Notes: generated by a model not told the origin, from the letters alone. A stretch of 64,000 nucleotides of DNA from Candidatus Colwellbacteria bacterium CG10_big_fil_rev_8_21_14_0_10_41_28 (GCA_002773755.1 PFAG01000014.1:9794-73793), one strand, 5' to 3'. Positions 27,303-36,126 are shown, counted from the stretch's first letter. Numbers and translations are program-made.

Positions 27303-27964
27303 TCAAACCAAGATCAGTAATATGGGGTCTAACTATCTTGGCAGTGGTCCTAATTGTTGTTTTTGGATACAGAACAAAGCTGAGTTTGAGTAATGGTCTT
27401 GCCTCTGTGACCTCTAATATAAATCCCTTCAGTAGTCTTGAAAATCAAATAAAAGATCTTGAAGCTGAGAATTTAAGCCTTAGGGCCAGACTCTTAGAAC
27501 AAGAAGTTTCTTCTGAAGATCAGATAAAAGTTTTCTCGACATATCCATTTAATAACAGGAGTGAAATTGCTATAGACGGGGGAAGAAATATCGGAATAGA
27601 GGTTAAGGATGTGGTTATTACTAACGGCAATATCCTTGTTGGAATAGTAAAAAGTGTTTCTAAGAGCACTAGTATAGTAACAACTATTTTCGATCCAACA
27701 TTTGAAACTCCTGTTAGACTTGGCTCCTCTCAAATAGATGCCTTAGCTGTAGGCGGAAATATTCTTAAAGTTGATCTAATTCCAAAAGATACAGAAGTCA
27801 AAGTCGGTGATCTTGTTGTTAGCGCAGATAAGGATCTACCATATGGCCTTACATTAGGAACAATCAACTCAATCGATGAGGGTAAGGAAGATGTTTTCAA
27901 AAGCGCTGATATAAGTCCAGGATTTGAAATAAAATCTCTTAGGAATGTCAGTATTTATCGTTAG
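27299..27964 (+). CDS. mreC: Rod-shape-determining protein MreC
   Basis: Extracytoplasmic elongasome organiser, 221 aa. N-terminal membrane segment (VIWGLTILAVVLIVVFGY), short coiled coil (ENQIKDLEAENLSLRARLLE) and a beta domain with DGGRNIGIEVKDVVIT and VGDLVVSADKDLPYGLTLG. Slightly shorter than usual. Overlaps mreD by 20 nt. Confidence 0.9.
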   Translation: MIKPRSVIWGLTILAVVLIVVFGYRTKLSLSNGLASVTSNINPFSSLENQIKDLEAENLSLRARLLEQEVSSEDQIKVFSTYPFNNRSEIAIDGGRNIGIEVKDVVITNGNILVGIVKSVSKSTSIVTTIFDPTFETPVRLGSSQIDALAVGGNILKVDLIPKDTEVKVGDLVVSADKDLPYGLTLGTINSIDEGKEDVFKSADISPGFEIKSLRNVSIYR

Positions 27965-28391
27965 TCTTTTAGCCTCATATCTATTTGGACTGATCCAGTT
28001 TCAAAATATATTAGTCTTCTTTGGAGTTAAGGCTAATCTGCTACTAGCATTAGGGATAGCCTATGGAATTCTAGAAGAAAATTGGCTTAGAAGAATTCTT
28101 CTAACCTTTTCTATAACCGGGATAATATCTTTCTATATCATTCCAGATGGAACACTTTTCATATTCGCAGCCGGTATTCTTCTTGGTTTTGCCCTTATAG
28201 ATTATCTCCCTTGGGCTAAAGAAATTAACGGAACGGTAGCTATTATCTTAATCACACTAGCTCTTAATCTAGATGCAGTAAGTATTATTAGAATATCTAT
28301 TGCTTCAATAATAAATGTTGGTTCCTTCCTTGCTATATATAAATTGATAAAATATATAGACGGGAAACTTAATCCCTATAGGTATCTATAA
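27945..28391 (+). CDS. mreD: MreD-like membrane protein
   Basis: 148 aa, almost wholly hydrophobic, about five membrane helices. Sequence similarity to MreD is weak by eye; the call rests on size, topology and position between mreC and PBP2. Reaches 20 nt back into mreC, so the true start may be a later codon. Confidence 0.7.
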   Translation: MSVFIVSLLASYLFGLIQFQNILVFFGVKANLLLALGIAYGILEENWLRRILLTFSITGIISFYIIPDGTLFIFAAGILLGFALIDYLPWAKEINGTVAIILITLALNLDAVSIIRISIASIINVGSFLAIYKLIKYIDGKLNPYRYL

Positions 28392-28394
28392 AAA

Positions 28395-30245
28395 ATGAAG
28401 AAAAGCTTTAAAAGAGAAATCCATTTTGAAGAAGTGGTGGCCGATACCATATCTGCTCCATACCTAAACAGGGTTGAGAAACCAATTAGCCAAAACGTCT
28501 TTTATATCTTTTTTCTTGCCTTCGTACTCCTTGGCTCAATTTTTGCGATCAGAACAACTGTGCTCGCTGGTATCAATGGAGATTCATACAAGGAGCGAGC
28601 CAACAGCAACATTAATCAGAATATTCCCTTAATTGCTCCTCGGGGAATCATTACGGATAGAAATGGAGAACCGCTAGTAGAGAATCAGGCAGTTTTCAGC
28701 GTTTTCTTAAATGTTGATCAAATGGTTTTAAATAATGAGCGTGACGAGGTTCTAAGAGCTACTAAAGATATATTGGGAATTGAAAGCGCGGATGTTTTGA
28801 GACTGATTGAAGATACTAATCTTGAAGACTACAGCGATATTATAATTGCTCGTGAGGCAACCAGAGAACACGTCTTGGAGGTTAAGGGGTTGAATCTAAC
28901 CTCTCTTAATGTAGAAGAGAGTTTCAAGCGAGACTACAAAGAAGAGGCTTTCTCTCATGTTGTTGGGTATGTCAGTCTTGCATCAAAGGAGGATCTTCGA
29001 GACAACGAGAGTATTATTTTAAACGAGTTTGTTGGAAGAGATGGGTTGGAGCTTACATACGACAATGTTTTAAGAGGGGAGAATGGTTCCGTTACTCTGG
29101 CTAGAAATTCCATAGGGGATATAGACGAAATCCTTAAAACAAAAGATCCAGTTGTTGGAGAAACACTTCAGACAACCATAGATGCCGATCTCCAAAGATA
29201 TTTTTATGAACGTATGGGTGAGGGCCTTAGGTTGTTAAACAGGAAAAGAGGCCTGGGTATTGCTATAGACCCAAGAAATGGAGAAATCCTTTCTTTAATC
29301 AGCTATCCATCCTTCGATTCGAATGATGTTTCCCCATATCTTAACGATAAAGACCTCCCTCTCTTTAATAGAGCTGTCTCTGGTGTATATAATCCGGGCT
29401 CAACAATAAAGCCTTTTCACGCAACAGCTGCCTTGAATGAAGAGATTATCGACCCGAGTAAAGAGATCTACTCAGCTGGGTATATAGAAATTCCTAACCC
29501 ATACTTCCCAGACCAACCGAGTATCTTTGTAGACTGGAAGGCACATGGGTGGGTTGATATATATTCCGCTCTAGCCAAATCAAGCAACATCTATTTCTAT
29601 GCCATAGGGGGAGGATTTGAAGACCAAGAGGGGTTGGGAATAGATCGGTTAAATAAATATTGGAGAACTTTTGGTTTTGATAAAAAAACTGGGATAGATC
29701 TACCGAATGAATCAAAAGGGTTCCTACCTAATCCGGATGAGAAGGAAAACAGGACCGATATAATCTGGAGATTAGGAGACACATATAACGTATCAATAGG
29801 CCAAGGAGATCTTTCCATAACGCCCCTAGAGCTCGTTGCTGGAATCTCAGCCCTAGTTAACGATGGAATCGGATATACCCCTCACCTGCACAAGAAAACA
29901 GTTCCAGAAATATTCATCAATATTTCAGAAATGAAAAACAAGCTCGAAATAATTGATAAGGGGATGCAAGACACAATATATAAGCCATATGGAACCGGGA
30001 ATCTCCTCCAGAACATTCCAATGATAATTGGTGGTAAGACTGGTAGTGCCCAGGTTTTTGGGAATACTCAAACCAATGCTCTCTTTGTGGCATATGCAGC
30101 AAAAGATGAAGAGAGTAAACCAGAGATACTCATTTTGGTTCTAGTCGAAGATGCAAAAGAGGGGAGTCTTAACACTGTTCCAATAGTGAAAGATGTTCTT
30201 GAATGGTATTATGACAACAGAATAAAAACCGATGCCCAAGAGTAA
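28395..30245 (+). CDS. mrdA: Penicillin-binding protein 2 (elongasome transpeptidase)
   Basis: Class B PBP for lateral wall cross-linking, 616 aa. One N-terminal anchor (residues ~38-58), dimerisation domain with RGIITDRNGEPL, then transpeptidase motifs: SxxK as STIK (Ser336), SxN as SSN in AKSSNIYFYA, and KTG at about 548-550 in GGKTGSAQ. GDTYNVSIGQGDL is the PBP2 signature. Overlaps the next gene by 14 nt. Confidence 0.95.
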   Translation: MKKSFKREIHFEEVVADTISAPYLNRVEKPISQNVFYIFFLAFVLLGSIFAIRTTVLAGINGDSYKERANSNINQNIPLIAPRGIITDRNGEPLVENQAVFSVFLNVDQMVLNNERDEVLRATKDILGIESADVLRLIEDTNLEDYSDIIIAREATREHVLEVKGLNLTSLNVEESFKRDYKEEAFSHVVGYVSLASKEDLRDNESIILNEFVGRDGLELTYDNVLRGENGSVTLARNSIGDIDEILKTKDPVVGETLQTTIDADLQRYFYERMGEGLRLLNRKRGLGIAIDPRNGEILSLISYPSFDSNDVSPYLNDKDLPLFNRAVSGVYNPGSTIKPFHATAALNEEIIDPSKEIYSAGYIEIPNPYFPDQPSIFVDWKAHGWVDIYSALAKSSNIYFYAIGGGFEDQEGLGIDRLNKYWRTFGFDKKTGIDLPNESKGFLPNPDEKENRTDIIWRLGDTYNVSIGQGDLSITPLELVAGISALVNDGIGYTPHLHKKTVPEIFINISEMKNKLEIIDKGMQDTIYKPYGTGNLLQNIPMIIGGKTGSAQVFGNTQTNALFVAYAAKDEESKPEILILVLVEDAKEGSLNTVPIVKDVLEWYYDNRIKTDAQE

Positions 30246-31233
30246 TACTTCAGAGCTAAGACAAGATTTAACATCAGGAGACTGGGTAATATTTGCCGCT
30301 AGTAGGGGTAAAAAGCCTAACGATTTTGCTAAAAAAACTAATATAAAGAGACAACCAAGGGCTTCTTGTGTTTTTGAAAATCCTAAAAAGGCTGGTGGGG
30401 GAGTTTTAATTTCTTCATATCCAGATGGCGAGAGAAAATGGAGGGTTCAAGTTGTTCCAAACAAATATCCTGCAGTTCAAGTAAGCTCCGGAAAAGCTAC
30501 TCTTAAAAAAGATGGATTTTTTAACTCTATAAAGGGGTATGGTCATCACGAGCTTGTAATAACGAAACATCACCATAAAAATTTCCCAAGACTTGATATC
30601 AATGATGCATATCTACTCTTCACCGTATTTAAAGAGAGATATCTAAATATCGCTAAAGACAAGAATAGTAGATACATTTCCATCTTTCATAACTGGGGGC
30701 CAAAGGCGGGTGCTTCGATCTATCATCCTCACTATCAAATAATCTCTACTCCTGTAGTTCCTCCAATCTCAGCACACAGCCTTGATAATGCAAAAATCTT
30801 TCACGAAAAGATGGGTCTTTGTGCACACTGCACTCAAATAGACGAGGCAAAACGCTCCAAGAATAGAGTTATCCATGAAGACGAACTCTCCATTGCCTTT
30901 GCCCCATATGCGGTAAAAGAACCTTTTGAGTTTAGAGTCTCTCCAAAGGGTCATACTCCTTTTTTCGAACAATCCACAGAATATGAGATCCATTCAGTTG
31001 TCCAAAGTCTCTCTATGGCTCTCAATAAGCTTGAGAAAACTCTTAAGGGTGTAAATTACAACTTCTATATCCACACCGCTCCAGTTAAAGACAGAAAGAA
31101 ATATGGATATTATCACTGGCATCTTCAAGTTGTCCCAAGGGTTAATCTCTCAGCCGGATTTGAATTAACAACTGGCATAGAGGTTAACTCAGTGCTACCA
31201 GAAATAGCAGTCAAAGAGTTAAACAAAAACTAA
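30232..31233 (+). CDS. GalT-like HIT-superfamily nucleotidyltransferase
   Basis: 333 aa with the galactose-1-phosphate uridylyltransferase fold. The nucleophile motif GASIYHPHYQ (HPH) is intact. In GalT the first zinc pair is CPFC-like near residue 40; here it reads RASCVFE, with only one Cys, while a CAHC pair occurs near residue 197. It may act on another sugar phosphate (ADP-glucose phosphorylase-type relatives exist). YYHWHLQVVPR near the C-terminus supports the two-HIT-domain layout. Confidence 0.82.
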   Translation: MPKSNTSELRQDLTSGDWVIFAASRGKKPNDFAKKTNIKRQPRASCVFENPKKAGGGVLISSYPDGERKWRVQVVPNKYPAVQVSSGKATLKKDGFFNSIKGYGHHELVITKHHHKNFPRLDINDAYLLFTVFKERYLNIAKDKNSRYISIFHNWGPKAGASIYHPHYQIISTPVVPPISAHSLDNAKIFHEKMGLCAHCTQIDEAKRSKNRVIHEDELSIAFAPYAVKEPFEFRVSPKGHTPFFEQSTEYEIHSVVQSLSMALNKLEKTLKGVNYNFYIHTAPVKDRKKYGYYHWHLQVVPRVNLSAGFELTTGIEVNSVLPEIAVKELNKN

Positions 31234-31865
31234 TGATAAGTAGCATCCTGGAAACACTTTCTCAGTTTATTTTAGCCACCATTGAAGCTTGGGGTTATTG
31301 GGGTGTTTTTTTTCTTATGTTCCTAGACAATGCAAACATCCCAATCCCTTCTGAAGTCATCATGCCCTTCTCTGGTTTTCTAGCCTTTACTGGAACATTC
31401 TCATTTTGGCCTGTTGTTTGGGTTGGTACTGCTGGAAGTCTTTTTGGTTCATGGCTTTCATACTATATGGCCATACATTTCCATAGATGGACTGAGAAAT
31501 GGATGCAGGGAACAATTGCATACGAAACTAGTAAGAAGTGGTTTGAAAAATATGGGGTAGCAGCCGCTTTTTGGGGAAGATTAATTCCTGGAGTTAGGAC
31601 CTTTATTTCATTCCCAGCCGGAATGTTCAAGGTTAACTTTGCGAAATTTTCTATATATACATTTATAGCCTCCTTCATTTGGGCACTTATTCTCACGTAT
31701 CCTGGATACTATCTCGGAGAGAACTGGGAATCACTTGGACCAATAGTTCATAAATACGATGTTCTAATACTTGGTATAATTGTTGCAGGAGGGGCTGCAG
31801 CTTTTTGGCTCCATCATGGAAAAAAGAAAAATGACAAAGCTAGTAGTAGCGAATTGGAAACTTAA
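31233..31865 (+). CDS. DedA family membrane protein
   Basis: 210 aa membrane protein of the DedA/SNARE-associated (VTT) superfamily, implicated in lipid (undecaprenyl-phosphate or phosphatidylethanolamine) flipping. Visible: PIPSEVIMPFSGFLA with the conserved Glu, GRLIPGVRTFISFPAGMFK with the conserved Arg residues. The ATG shares one base with the stop of the GalT-like gene. Confidence 0.9.
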   Translation: MISSILETLSQFILATIEAWGYWGVFFLMFLDNANIPIPSEVIMPFSGFLAFTGTFSFWPVVWVGTAGSLFGSWLSYYMAIHFHRWTEKWMQGTIAYETSKKWFEKYGVAAAFWGRLIPGVRTFISFPAGMFKVNFAKFSIYTFIASFIWALILTYPGYYLGENWESLGPIVHKYDVLILGIIVAGGAAAFWLHHGKKKNDKASSSELET

Positions 31866-32547
31866 TCCACTGGGCCTCAAAGAGGCTATCTCTTTGGCTA
31901 AAAGAACAGATCTTAAAAATGCCATAATTTGCCCCCCCTTTATCTTTATCGAAGAGGTGGGTAAAACCATTAAAAGGGCAAAGTTAGGCGCTCAGGACGC
32001 GTTTTGGGCCAATATTGGAGCATATACAGGCGAAGTCTCTATAGATCAGTTAAAAAGACTCAAAGTTAAGTATATAATCGTCGGGCATAGCGAAAGAAGA
32101 AAAGAGCTAGAAGAAACTGACGCTATGATTAATCTCAAAATTAAGACAGCAGTTCGCGAAAAGGTAACCCCAATTCTTTGTATCGGAGAAAGTAAATCTA
32201 TTTACAAAAAAGGAATTAAGGCAACGGAGAATCATCTCAAGAAGCAGTTAACTAAGGACTTGAGTGGTGTAAAGAAGAGGTCTAAATTGATTGTGGCTTA
32301 TGAGCCAATTTGGGAAATCGGGAGCAAAAGAGCTGATACTCCTCAGAGATCGATTAAGATGGTTGGGTTTATTAGAGAGACTTTAGATAAATTGGGACAC
32401 CGGGGTGTTAAAATTCTATATGGAGGTTCTGTACATGGAGACAATGCGAACATCTTCTTGGACGAAAAGAATATAGACGGAGTTTTAGTCGGTGGGGCAA
32501 GTCTCAAACCTCATGATTTTAGAAAAATAGTTGATGAAGCTAAATAA
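31831..32547 (+). CDS. tpiA: Triosephosphate isomerase
   Basis: Interconverts dihydroxyacetone phosphate and glyceraldehyde 3-phosphate, 238 aa. VANWKLN (Asn, Lys), VGHSERR (His) and YEPIWEIGS (Glu, usually YEPVWAIGTG) hold the catalytic residues; YGGSVHGDNA is the phosphate loop. The start at 31831 (MTKLVVANWK) overlaps the DedA gene by 35 nt; longer in-frame starts only add non-conserved residues. Confidence 0.95.
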   Translation: MTKLVVANWKLNPLGLKEAISLAKRTDLKNAIICPPFIFIEEVGKTIKRAKLGAQDAFWANIGAYTGEVSIDQLKRLKVKYIIVGHSERRKELEETDAMINLKIKTAVREKVTPILCIGESKSIYKKGIKATENHLKKQLTKDLSGVKKRSKLIVAYEPIWEIGSKRADTPQRSIKMVGFIRETLDKLGHRGVKILYGGSVHGDNANIFLDEKNIDGVLVGGASLKPHDFRKIVDEAK

Positions 32548-33136
32548 TATTCAAATAGCTCTTATTGCTTCACTTTTAGTAGGGCTACTTACGATACCAA
32601 CCATTAACAACCTTCCTCTTCCTGAAGCCATTAAATCATTTGGAACTTTTAAGGTTGCTATCTCTTTAGGCCTCCTTACTCTCATTGGATATCTAGTTGC
32701 AGAGGTCCTATCCAAATGGGTCGCCATATTCAAGGAGCTTGGTAGGTTCGCAGTTGTTGGAGTATTGAACACCGTTTTAGATTTTGCCATCTTCAATCTT
32801 CTAATAAGTTCTTTTGCAATTTCAGAGGGACCTCTCGCTAGTCTATTTAAGGGAGTTTCTTTTATAGTAGCTGTCATAAACAGTTACTACTGGAATAAAT
32901 ATTGGACTTTTGATTCGCACAAAGTTGTTAAGGGTAAAGAGTTTATTCAATTCATAATAATCAGCCTCGTAGGATTTGGCATTAATGTTGGAACCTTCTC
33001 TCTAGTTGCTAACCTGATTGGAGCTCCAGAGAATATCGACCCAACCACTTGGGCCAATATTGGAGCTCTTGTCGGAACTTTCGCTGGCCTTGCCTGGAAC
33101 TTCATCGGATATAAACTTGTCGTTTTTAAGAAATAA
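32534..33136 (+). CDS. GtrA-like membrane protein
   Basis: 200 aa, about six membrane helices. The C-terminal 130 residues match the GtrA family (FAVVGVLNTVLDFAIFNLL and INSYYWNKYWTFD), thought to flip polyprenyl-linked sugars; the N-terminal ~65 residues with two helices are an extension. Overlaps tpiA by 14 nt. The stop is followed directly by the promoter of a structured RNA. Confidence 0.85.
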   Translation: MKLNNIQIALIASLLVGLLTIPTINNLPLPEAIKSFGTFKVAISLGLLTLIGYLVAEVLSKWVAIFKELGRFAVVGVLNTVLDFAIFNLLISSFAISEGPLASLFKGVSFIVAVINSYYWNKYWTFDSHKVVKGKEFIQFIIISLVGFGINVGTFSLVANLIGAPENIDPTTWANIGALVGTFAGLAWNFIGYKLVVFKK

Positions 33137-33137
33137 G

Positions 33138-33245
33138 TATAGTATGTTCCGGAGTGAGTTAACTCTTTAACGATGATATCGGCTGAAGAGTTCTCCCGAG
33201 CCTACATTGATTAGCCTCCGCCTCGCGCGGGGGCTAATCTTTTTT
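33138..33245 (+). ncRNA. Structured RNA ahead of pgk
   Basis: TATAGT (33138-33143) puts +1 at about 33150. From 33151 GGAG pairs with CTCC, then AACTCTT with AAGAGTT, then CGAT with ATCG, giving one long interrupted hairpin. A strong terminator follows: GATTAGCC (33209-33216) with GGCTAATC (33232-33239), inner CCGC/GCGG, then seven T. The RNA would be about 95 nt. It could be a free small RNA or an attenuating leader of pgk, but pgk has its own -10 immediately after the terminator, which favours a separate RNA. Confidence 0.6.
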
Positions 33246-33246
33246 G

Positions 33247-33260
33247 TATAATGAGTCCAT
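33247..33260 (+). promoter_or_regulatory. Leaderless promoter of pgk
   Basis: TATAAT (33247-33252) ends 8 nt before the pgk ATG, so transcription should begin at or 1-2 nt before the start codon. The hexamer directly follows the T-tract of the preceding terminator. Confidence 0.7.
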
Positions 33261-34331
33261 ATGAATTACCTCATCAGAGTCAATCTTGATATTGATCCAG
33301 ACAAGACTAAAAATAACCCACGCTTCAAAGAGGTGGTCGAAGTAATCGATGGTTTTGTTAACCAATCCGATAAGGTTATTCTTCTAGCCCATAGGGGCAG
33401 GCCAAAAGGAGTTCAAAAGAAACTATCTCTCGAACCATTCACTGATAAAATAAAAAATGCTACAGGTCAAAATATTAAGTTCTTCGGTGGTTTTGAGTTT
33501 AAAGAGATACGAAGGGAAATAGAGAAAGGTAGTGAAAGGGTGTATCTCCTCGAGAATTTAAGATTCTTAAATGGTGAAGTCAAAAACAGTAAAGGGTTAG
33601 CAAAGAAGCTTGCATCTCTAGGAGATGAATATATAAATGATGATTTCGGAACAAGTCACAGAGCCCACGCCTCAATCTCAGCAATAACAAAATATCTTCC
33701 TAGTCAGATCGGTCCTCACTTCAAAGAAGAGATCAGCTTTCTTAAATCCTTTACAGAGAAACCGCTTAGACCACTCATTCTAGTTGTTGGTGGAGCAAAA
33801 TCCGAGGACAAATTAGCTGTCGTTGAAAGTCTATTGGACAATGTGGACAAAGTTATTCTAGGAGGTGGCCCAGCCAACACGCTTCTCAAAGCAAGCGGGG
33901 TTGATGTTGGAGGCTCTATATATGATCCAAAGTTAGCTAAAAATATGGGTTGGCTTATTAATCATCCTAAAGTATCTCTTCCAATAGACTGGAAAGAAAA
34001 CAGAGGAAGAATTCTTGATGTCGGCCCAGATACAATAAAGATGCACACCAAAATATTGGAAGAGGCTAACTCTGTAATCTGGAGTGGCCCAATCGGTTTT
34101 TTTGAAAAAGAAAAATTTAGTGCAGGCACAGAAAATATTATCGACTCTCTTACAAAAATAAATCCACCGATTTCTTTAGTCGGAGGAGGGGATACTGTCG
34201 CAAGTCTCAATCTACTAAGCTCTAAGAAGCTCCCCGAAGAACTTCACATTTCAACTGGAGGGAGTGCTATGCTAACCTACCTAGCAGGCAAAGAGCTTCC
34301 AGCTCTTACAGCTCTAGACCAAAATGTATAA
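33261..34331 (+). CDS. pgk: Phosphoglycerate kinase, short N-terminus
   Basis: Glycolytic ATP-forming kinase, 356 aa (about 390 usual). Conserved: LLAHRGRPKG, LLENLRF, GTSHRAHAS, WSGPIGFFE, GGGDTVASL and ISTGGSAML. The N-terminus is shortened by about 15 residues, and the substrate-binding VRVDFNVP motif reads IRVNLDID, so the Asp and Asn positions are exchanged. The catalytic Arg (in PRFKEV) is kept. With tpiA nearby this covers lower glycolysis. Confidence 0.93.
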   Translation: MNYLIRVNLDIDPDKTKNNPRFKEVVEVIDGFVNQSDKVILLAHRGRPKGVQKKLSLEPFTDKIKNATGQNIKFFGGFEFKEIRREIEKGSERVYLLENLRFLNGEVKNSKGLAKKLASLGDEYINDDFGTSHRAHASISAITKYLPSQIGPHFKEEISFLKSFTEKPLRPLILVVGGAKSEDKLAVVESLLDNVDKVILGGGPANTLLKASGVDVGGSIYDPKLAKNMGWLINHPKVSLPIDWKENRGRILDVGPDTIKMHTKILEEANSVIWSGPIGFFEKEKFSAGTENIIDSLTKINPPISLVGGGDTVASLNLLSSKKLPEELHISTGGSAMLTYLAGKELPALTALDQNV

Positions 34332-34896
34332 CTTTAAAGACTCAGGAAATAGAAATAGAGATCTCTGTTTTTTTGATCTCGAAGCAACAGGCTTAAGTGC
34401 TTATTCTGAGATATTAGAAATCGGAGCTATTAGAATAGAAACAGACAGCCTTAATATTATGGAAGAGTTTTCTACTAAAACCCTACCTGAGAGGATTGAG
34501 ACAGCTGATCCAGAAGCACTCGAAGTAGTTGGCTATGACGAAAAGGTTTGGAAAAAAGAAGCTATTCCAATTAAAGAAGCTTTGGAAAAATTCTTGGTAT
34601 TCGCAGAAGACTGTGTTCTAGTGGCTCACAACCTTCCATTCGATTGGATGTGGCTCCAAAGGTCTCTTGAAGATAATGGACTTAATCCCACCTTCTTCTA
34701 TCACGGGTTAGATACAATTTCCCTAGCATGGCTAAAGACTCAGCAGGATAAGATCAAAACTGGTTTGAGTCTAAAAAATCTTTCAAGACAGTTTGATATA
34801 GATATGGGTACCCATCACAATGCCCTAGAGGATGCTAAAACGGCATACAATATTTTTGTTAAACTAATAGAGACAGATGAAGAAGCTGATAATTAA
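34324..34896 (+). CDS. DEDDh 3'-5' exonuclease (DnaQ/PolC epsilon-like)
   Basis: 190 aa nuclease domain without polymerase. ExoI FFDLEATGL (Asp, Glu), ExoII VAHNLPFDW (Asp) and ExoIII HHNALEDAKTA (His, Asp) are complete. It may proofread for Pol III or trim nucleic acids. Overlaps pgk by 8 nt and rnhA by 20 nt, so translationally coupled. Confidence 0.9.
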   Translation: MYNFKDSGNRNRDLCFFDLEATGLSAYSEILEIGAIRIETDSLNIMEEFSTKTLPERIETADPEALEVVGYDEKVWKKEAIPIKEALEKFLVFAEDCVLVAHNLPFDWMWLQRSLEDNGLNPTFFYHGLDTISLAWLKTQQDKIKTGLSLKNLSRQFDIDMGTHHNALEDAKTAYNIFVKLIETDEEADN

Positions 34897-35284
34897 TACA
34901 GATGGAGGTTCCAGAGGAAACCCTGGTCCAGCAGCACTTGGCGCTGTAGTGGGGGATAAGGAATATTTTCAGAAGCTTGGGAACACAACTAATAATATTG
35001 CAGAATATTCTGCCGTAATTTTCGCTCTCAAAAAAGCTAAACAGTTGATCGGTAAAGATAAGTGTAAAGAAACTGAAATAGATCTAAGAACTGATAGTGA
35101 GCTTTTGTGTAAACAACTTAATGCAGAGTATAAGATAAGAGACGAAGATCTTATTCCACTATTTATAGAAGTCTGGAACTTAAGACAAGACTTTGGAAAA
35201 GTTAATTTCATCCACGTTAGAAGAGAGAACAACAAAGAAGCTGATAGGTTAGTTAACAGAGCTCTAGACGATTTAGGTATATAA
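34877..35284 (+). CDS. rnhA: Ribonuclease HI-like protein
   Basis: Cleaves RNA in RNA-DNA hybrids, 135 aa. INTDGGSRGNPGPAALG holds the first Asp; NNIAEYSAVIFAL the Glu; LRTDSELL the second Asp; RRENNKEADRL the last Asp. It resembles the archaeal/short bacterial RNase HI type. Ends with a strong hairpin at 35292. Confidence 0.93.
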   Translation: MKKLIINTDGGSRGNPGPAALGAVVGDKEYFQKLGNTTNNIAEYSAVIFALKKAKQLIGKDKCKETEIDLRTDSELLCKQLNAEYKIRDEDLIPLFIEVWNLRQDFGKVNFIHVRRENNKEADRLVNRALDDLGI

Positions 35285-35291
35285 AAGTTAA

Positions 35292-35325
35292 GAGTCCCCA
35301 CAGCGATTTCTTGCTGTGGGGACTC
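35292..35325. terminator. 13-bp hairpin between rnhA and the 43-aa gene
   Basis: GAGTCCCCACAGC (35292-35304) pairs perfectly with GCTGTGGGGACTC (35313-35325). The minus-strand side is followed by TTAACTTTTA, the plus side by no T-run, so it mainly suits the minus-strand small gene. A second small hairpin GGAGAG/CTCTCC lies at 35335-35351. Confidence 0.65.
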
Positions 35326-35361
35326 AGAATACAAGGAGAGACGAACTCTCCGGCTTGAGGT

Positions 35362-35493
35362 TCAGGACTTTCTGATAACTCGCAGTGTGCGAGTGTTCCG
35401 ATCTCGCTGGCACATGTACGCGAGCATCCACCCGATGCCAATGAGGCACAGGACGGTTAGAACGATGACGTTGACGAGGCCGGGATCAATCAT
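35362..35493 (-). CDS. 43-aa single-pass membrane protein, SD-led
   Basis: Short ORF beginning MIDPGLVNVIVLTVL and ending RTLRVIRKS. One hydrophobic helix (about residues 6-26) and a basic C-terminal tail. AGAGGGAGGTAGATC before the ATG is a strong Shine-Dalgarno site, which core genes here lack. Codons are richer in G+C (GCG, CGG, CTC, GTC) than in neighbours. It stands alone with a long leader and a 3' hairpin. Function unknown; size suggests a regulatory or toxin-like small membrane protein, but there is no evidence for either. Confidence 0.65.
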   Translation of the reverse strand: MIDPGLVNVIVLTVLCLIGIGWMLAYMCQRDRNTRTLRVIRKS

Positions 35494-35726
35494 GATCTAC
35501 CTCCCTCTGAATCATTCCTGGTGACTGCCAGGTCGAGCCCATTGTCTCGGTTGAGACGAGCTTTTCTACGCACCAAATTTGTTGATATGCAGGAAAGCTC
35601 ATCTCAAATACTGAACCTCTATGGAGTCAAAGAACTTACTAGAAATAGTGCAACATTCCTGAGTAGATGTCAAAAATAGAGGCTAATTCTATTTACATAA
35701 AAAGCCCGTTGTGGTATAAATGGGGT
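35494..35726 (-). promoter_or_regulatory. Long structured leader of the 43-aa gene
   Basis: On the minus strand TTGACA (35673-35668) with a weak CACTAT 17 bp later suggests +1 near 35638, giving a leader of about 145 nt. It contains a 12-bp stem (GAGATGAGCTTT with AAAGCTCGTCTC, plus-strand 35553-35564 and 35594-35605) and a CCTGG/CCAGG hairpin near the SD. This is large for such a small gene, so riboswitch-like or protein-mediated control is possible. No known riboswitch consensus was recognised. Confidence 0.45.
35711..35726 (+). promoter_or_regulatory. rnpB promoter
   Basis: Extended -10 TGGTATAAA (hexamer 35715-35720). Seven nt later, G35727 is the first base of helix P1 of RNase P RNA, giving a precise predicted +1. 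Confidence 0.75.
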
Positions 35727-36126
35727 GAGGTAATTCAGGCAATAGCCTTCTTTTTTTACCCGATATTGCTCTGTAACGATTGATCTTTACCTAAAGGGTA
35801 ATAATAAAAGAGGGAGGAAAGTCCGGACACCTACTTGGTTTTCCAGGTTAAAAAGGTAGCGGGTAATACCCGTCGTGCGAAAGCATAGGGGTGCGAGCAG
35901 AGACGCTGCAATATCGAGAGATACGCAGGAGCCCGATCCCAACGTAGACGGCTCAACTCAGTTATAGGGATAAAAGACTGAGGTGAAACGGCTAAATCCC
36001 TACCCAGGTGCAAGGCCGAGCTCCGACATTCGGAGAGTGCCGCTAGAACTATTGAGCAATCATTAGTCCAGATAGATTATTGCCACCTTCTTCGGAAGGG
36101 ACAGAATCCGGCTTATGAATTGCCTC
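35727..36126 (+). ncRNA. rnpB: RNase P RNA (class A type)
   Basis: Catalytic RNA that matures tRNA 5' ends, about 400 nt. The conserved core GAGGAAAGTCCGGAC lies near 35812, GCGAGCAGAGAC near 35894, and the 3' signature ACAGAATCCGGCTTA at about 36101. P1 closes exactly: GAGGTAATTC (35727-35736) with GAATTGCCTC (36117-36126), one G-U pair. A reading frame on the opposite strand inside it is not coding. Confidence 0.95.

Noticed and set aside
35831..36013. Minus-strand 60-aa reading frame
   Set aside because: Lies wholly inside the RNase P RNA; the RNA structure explains the sequence.
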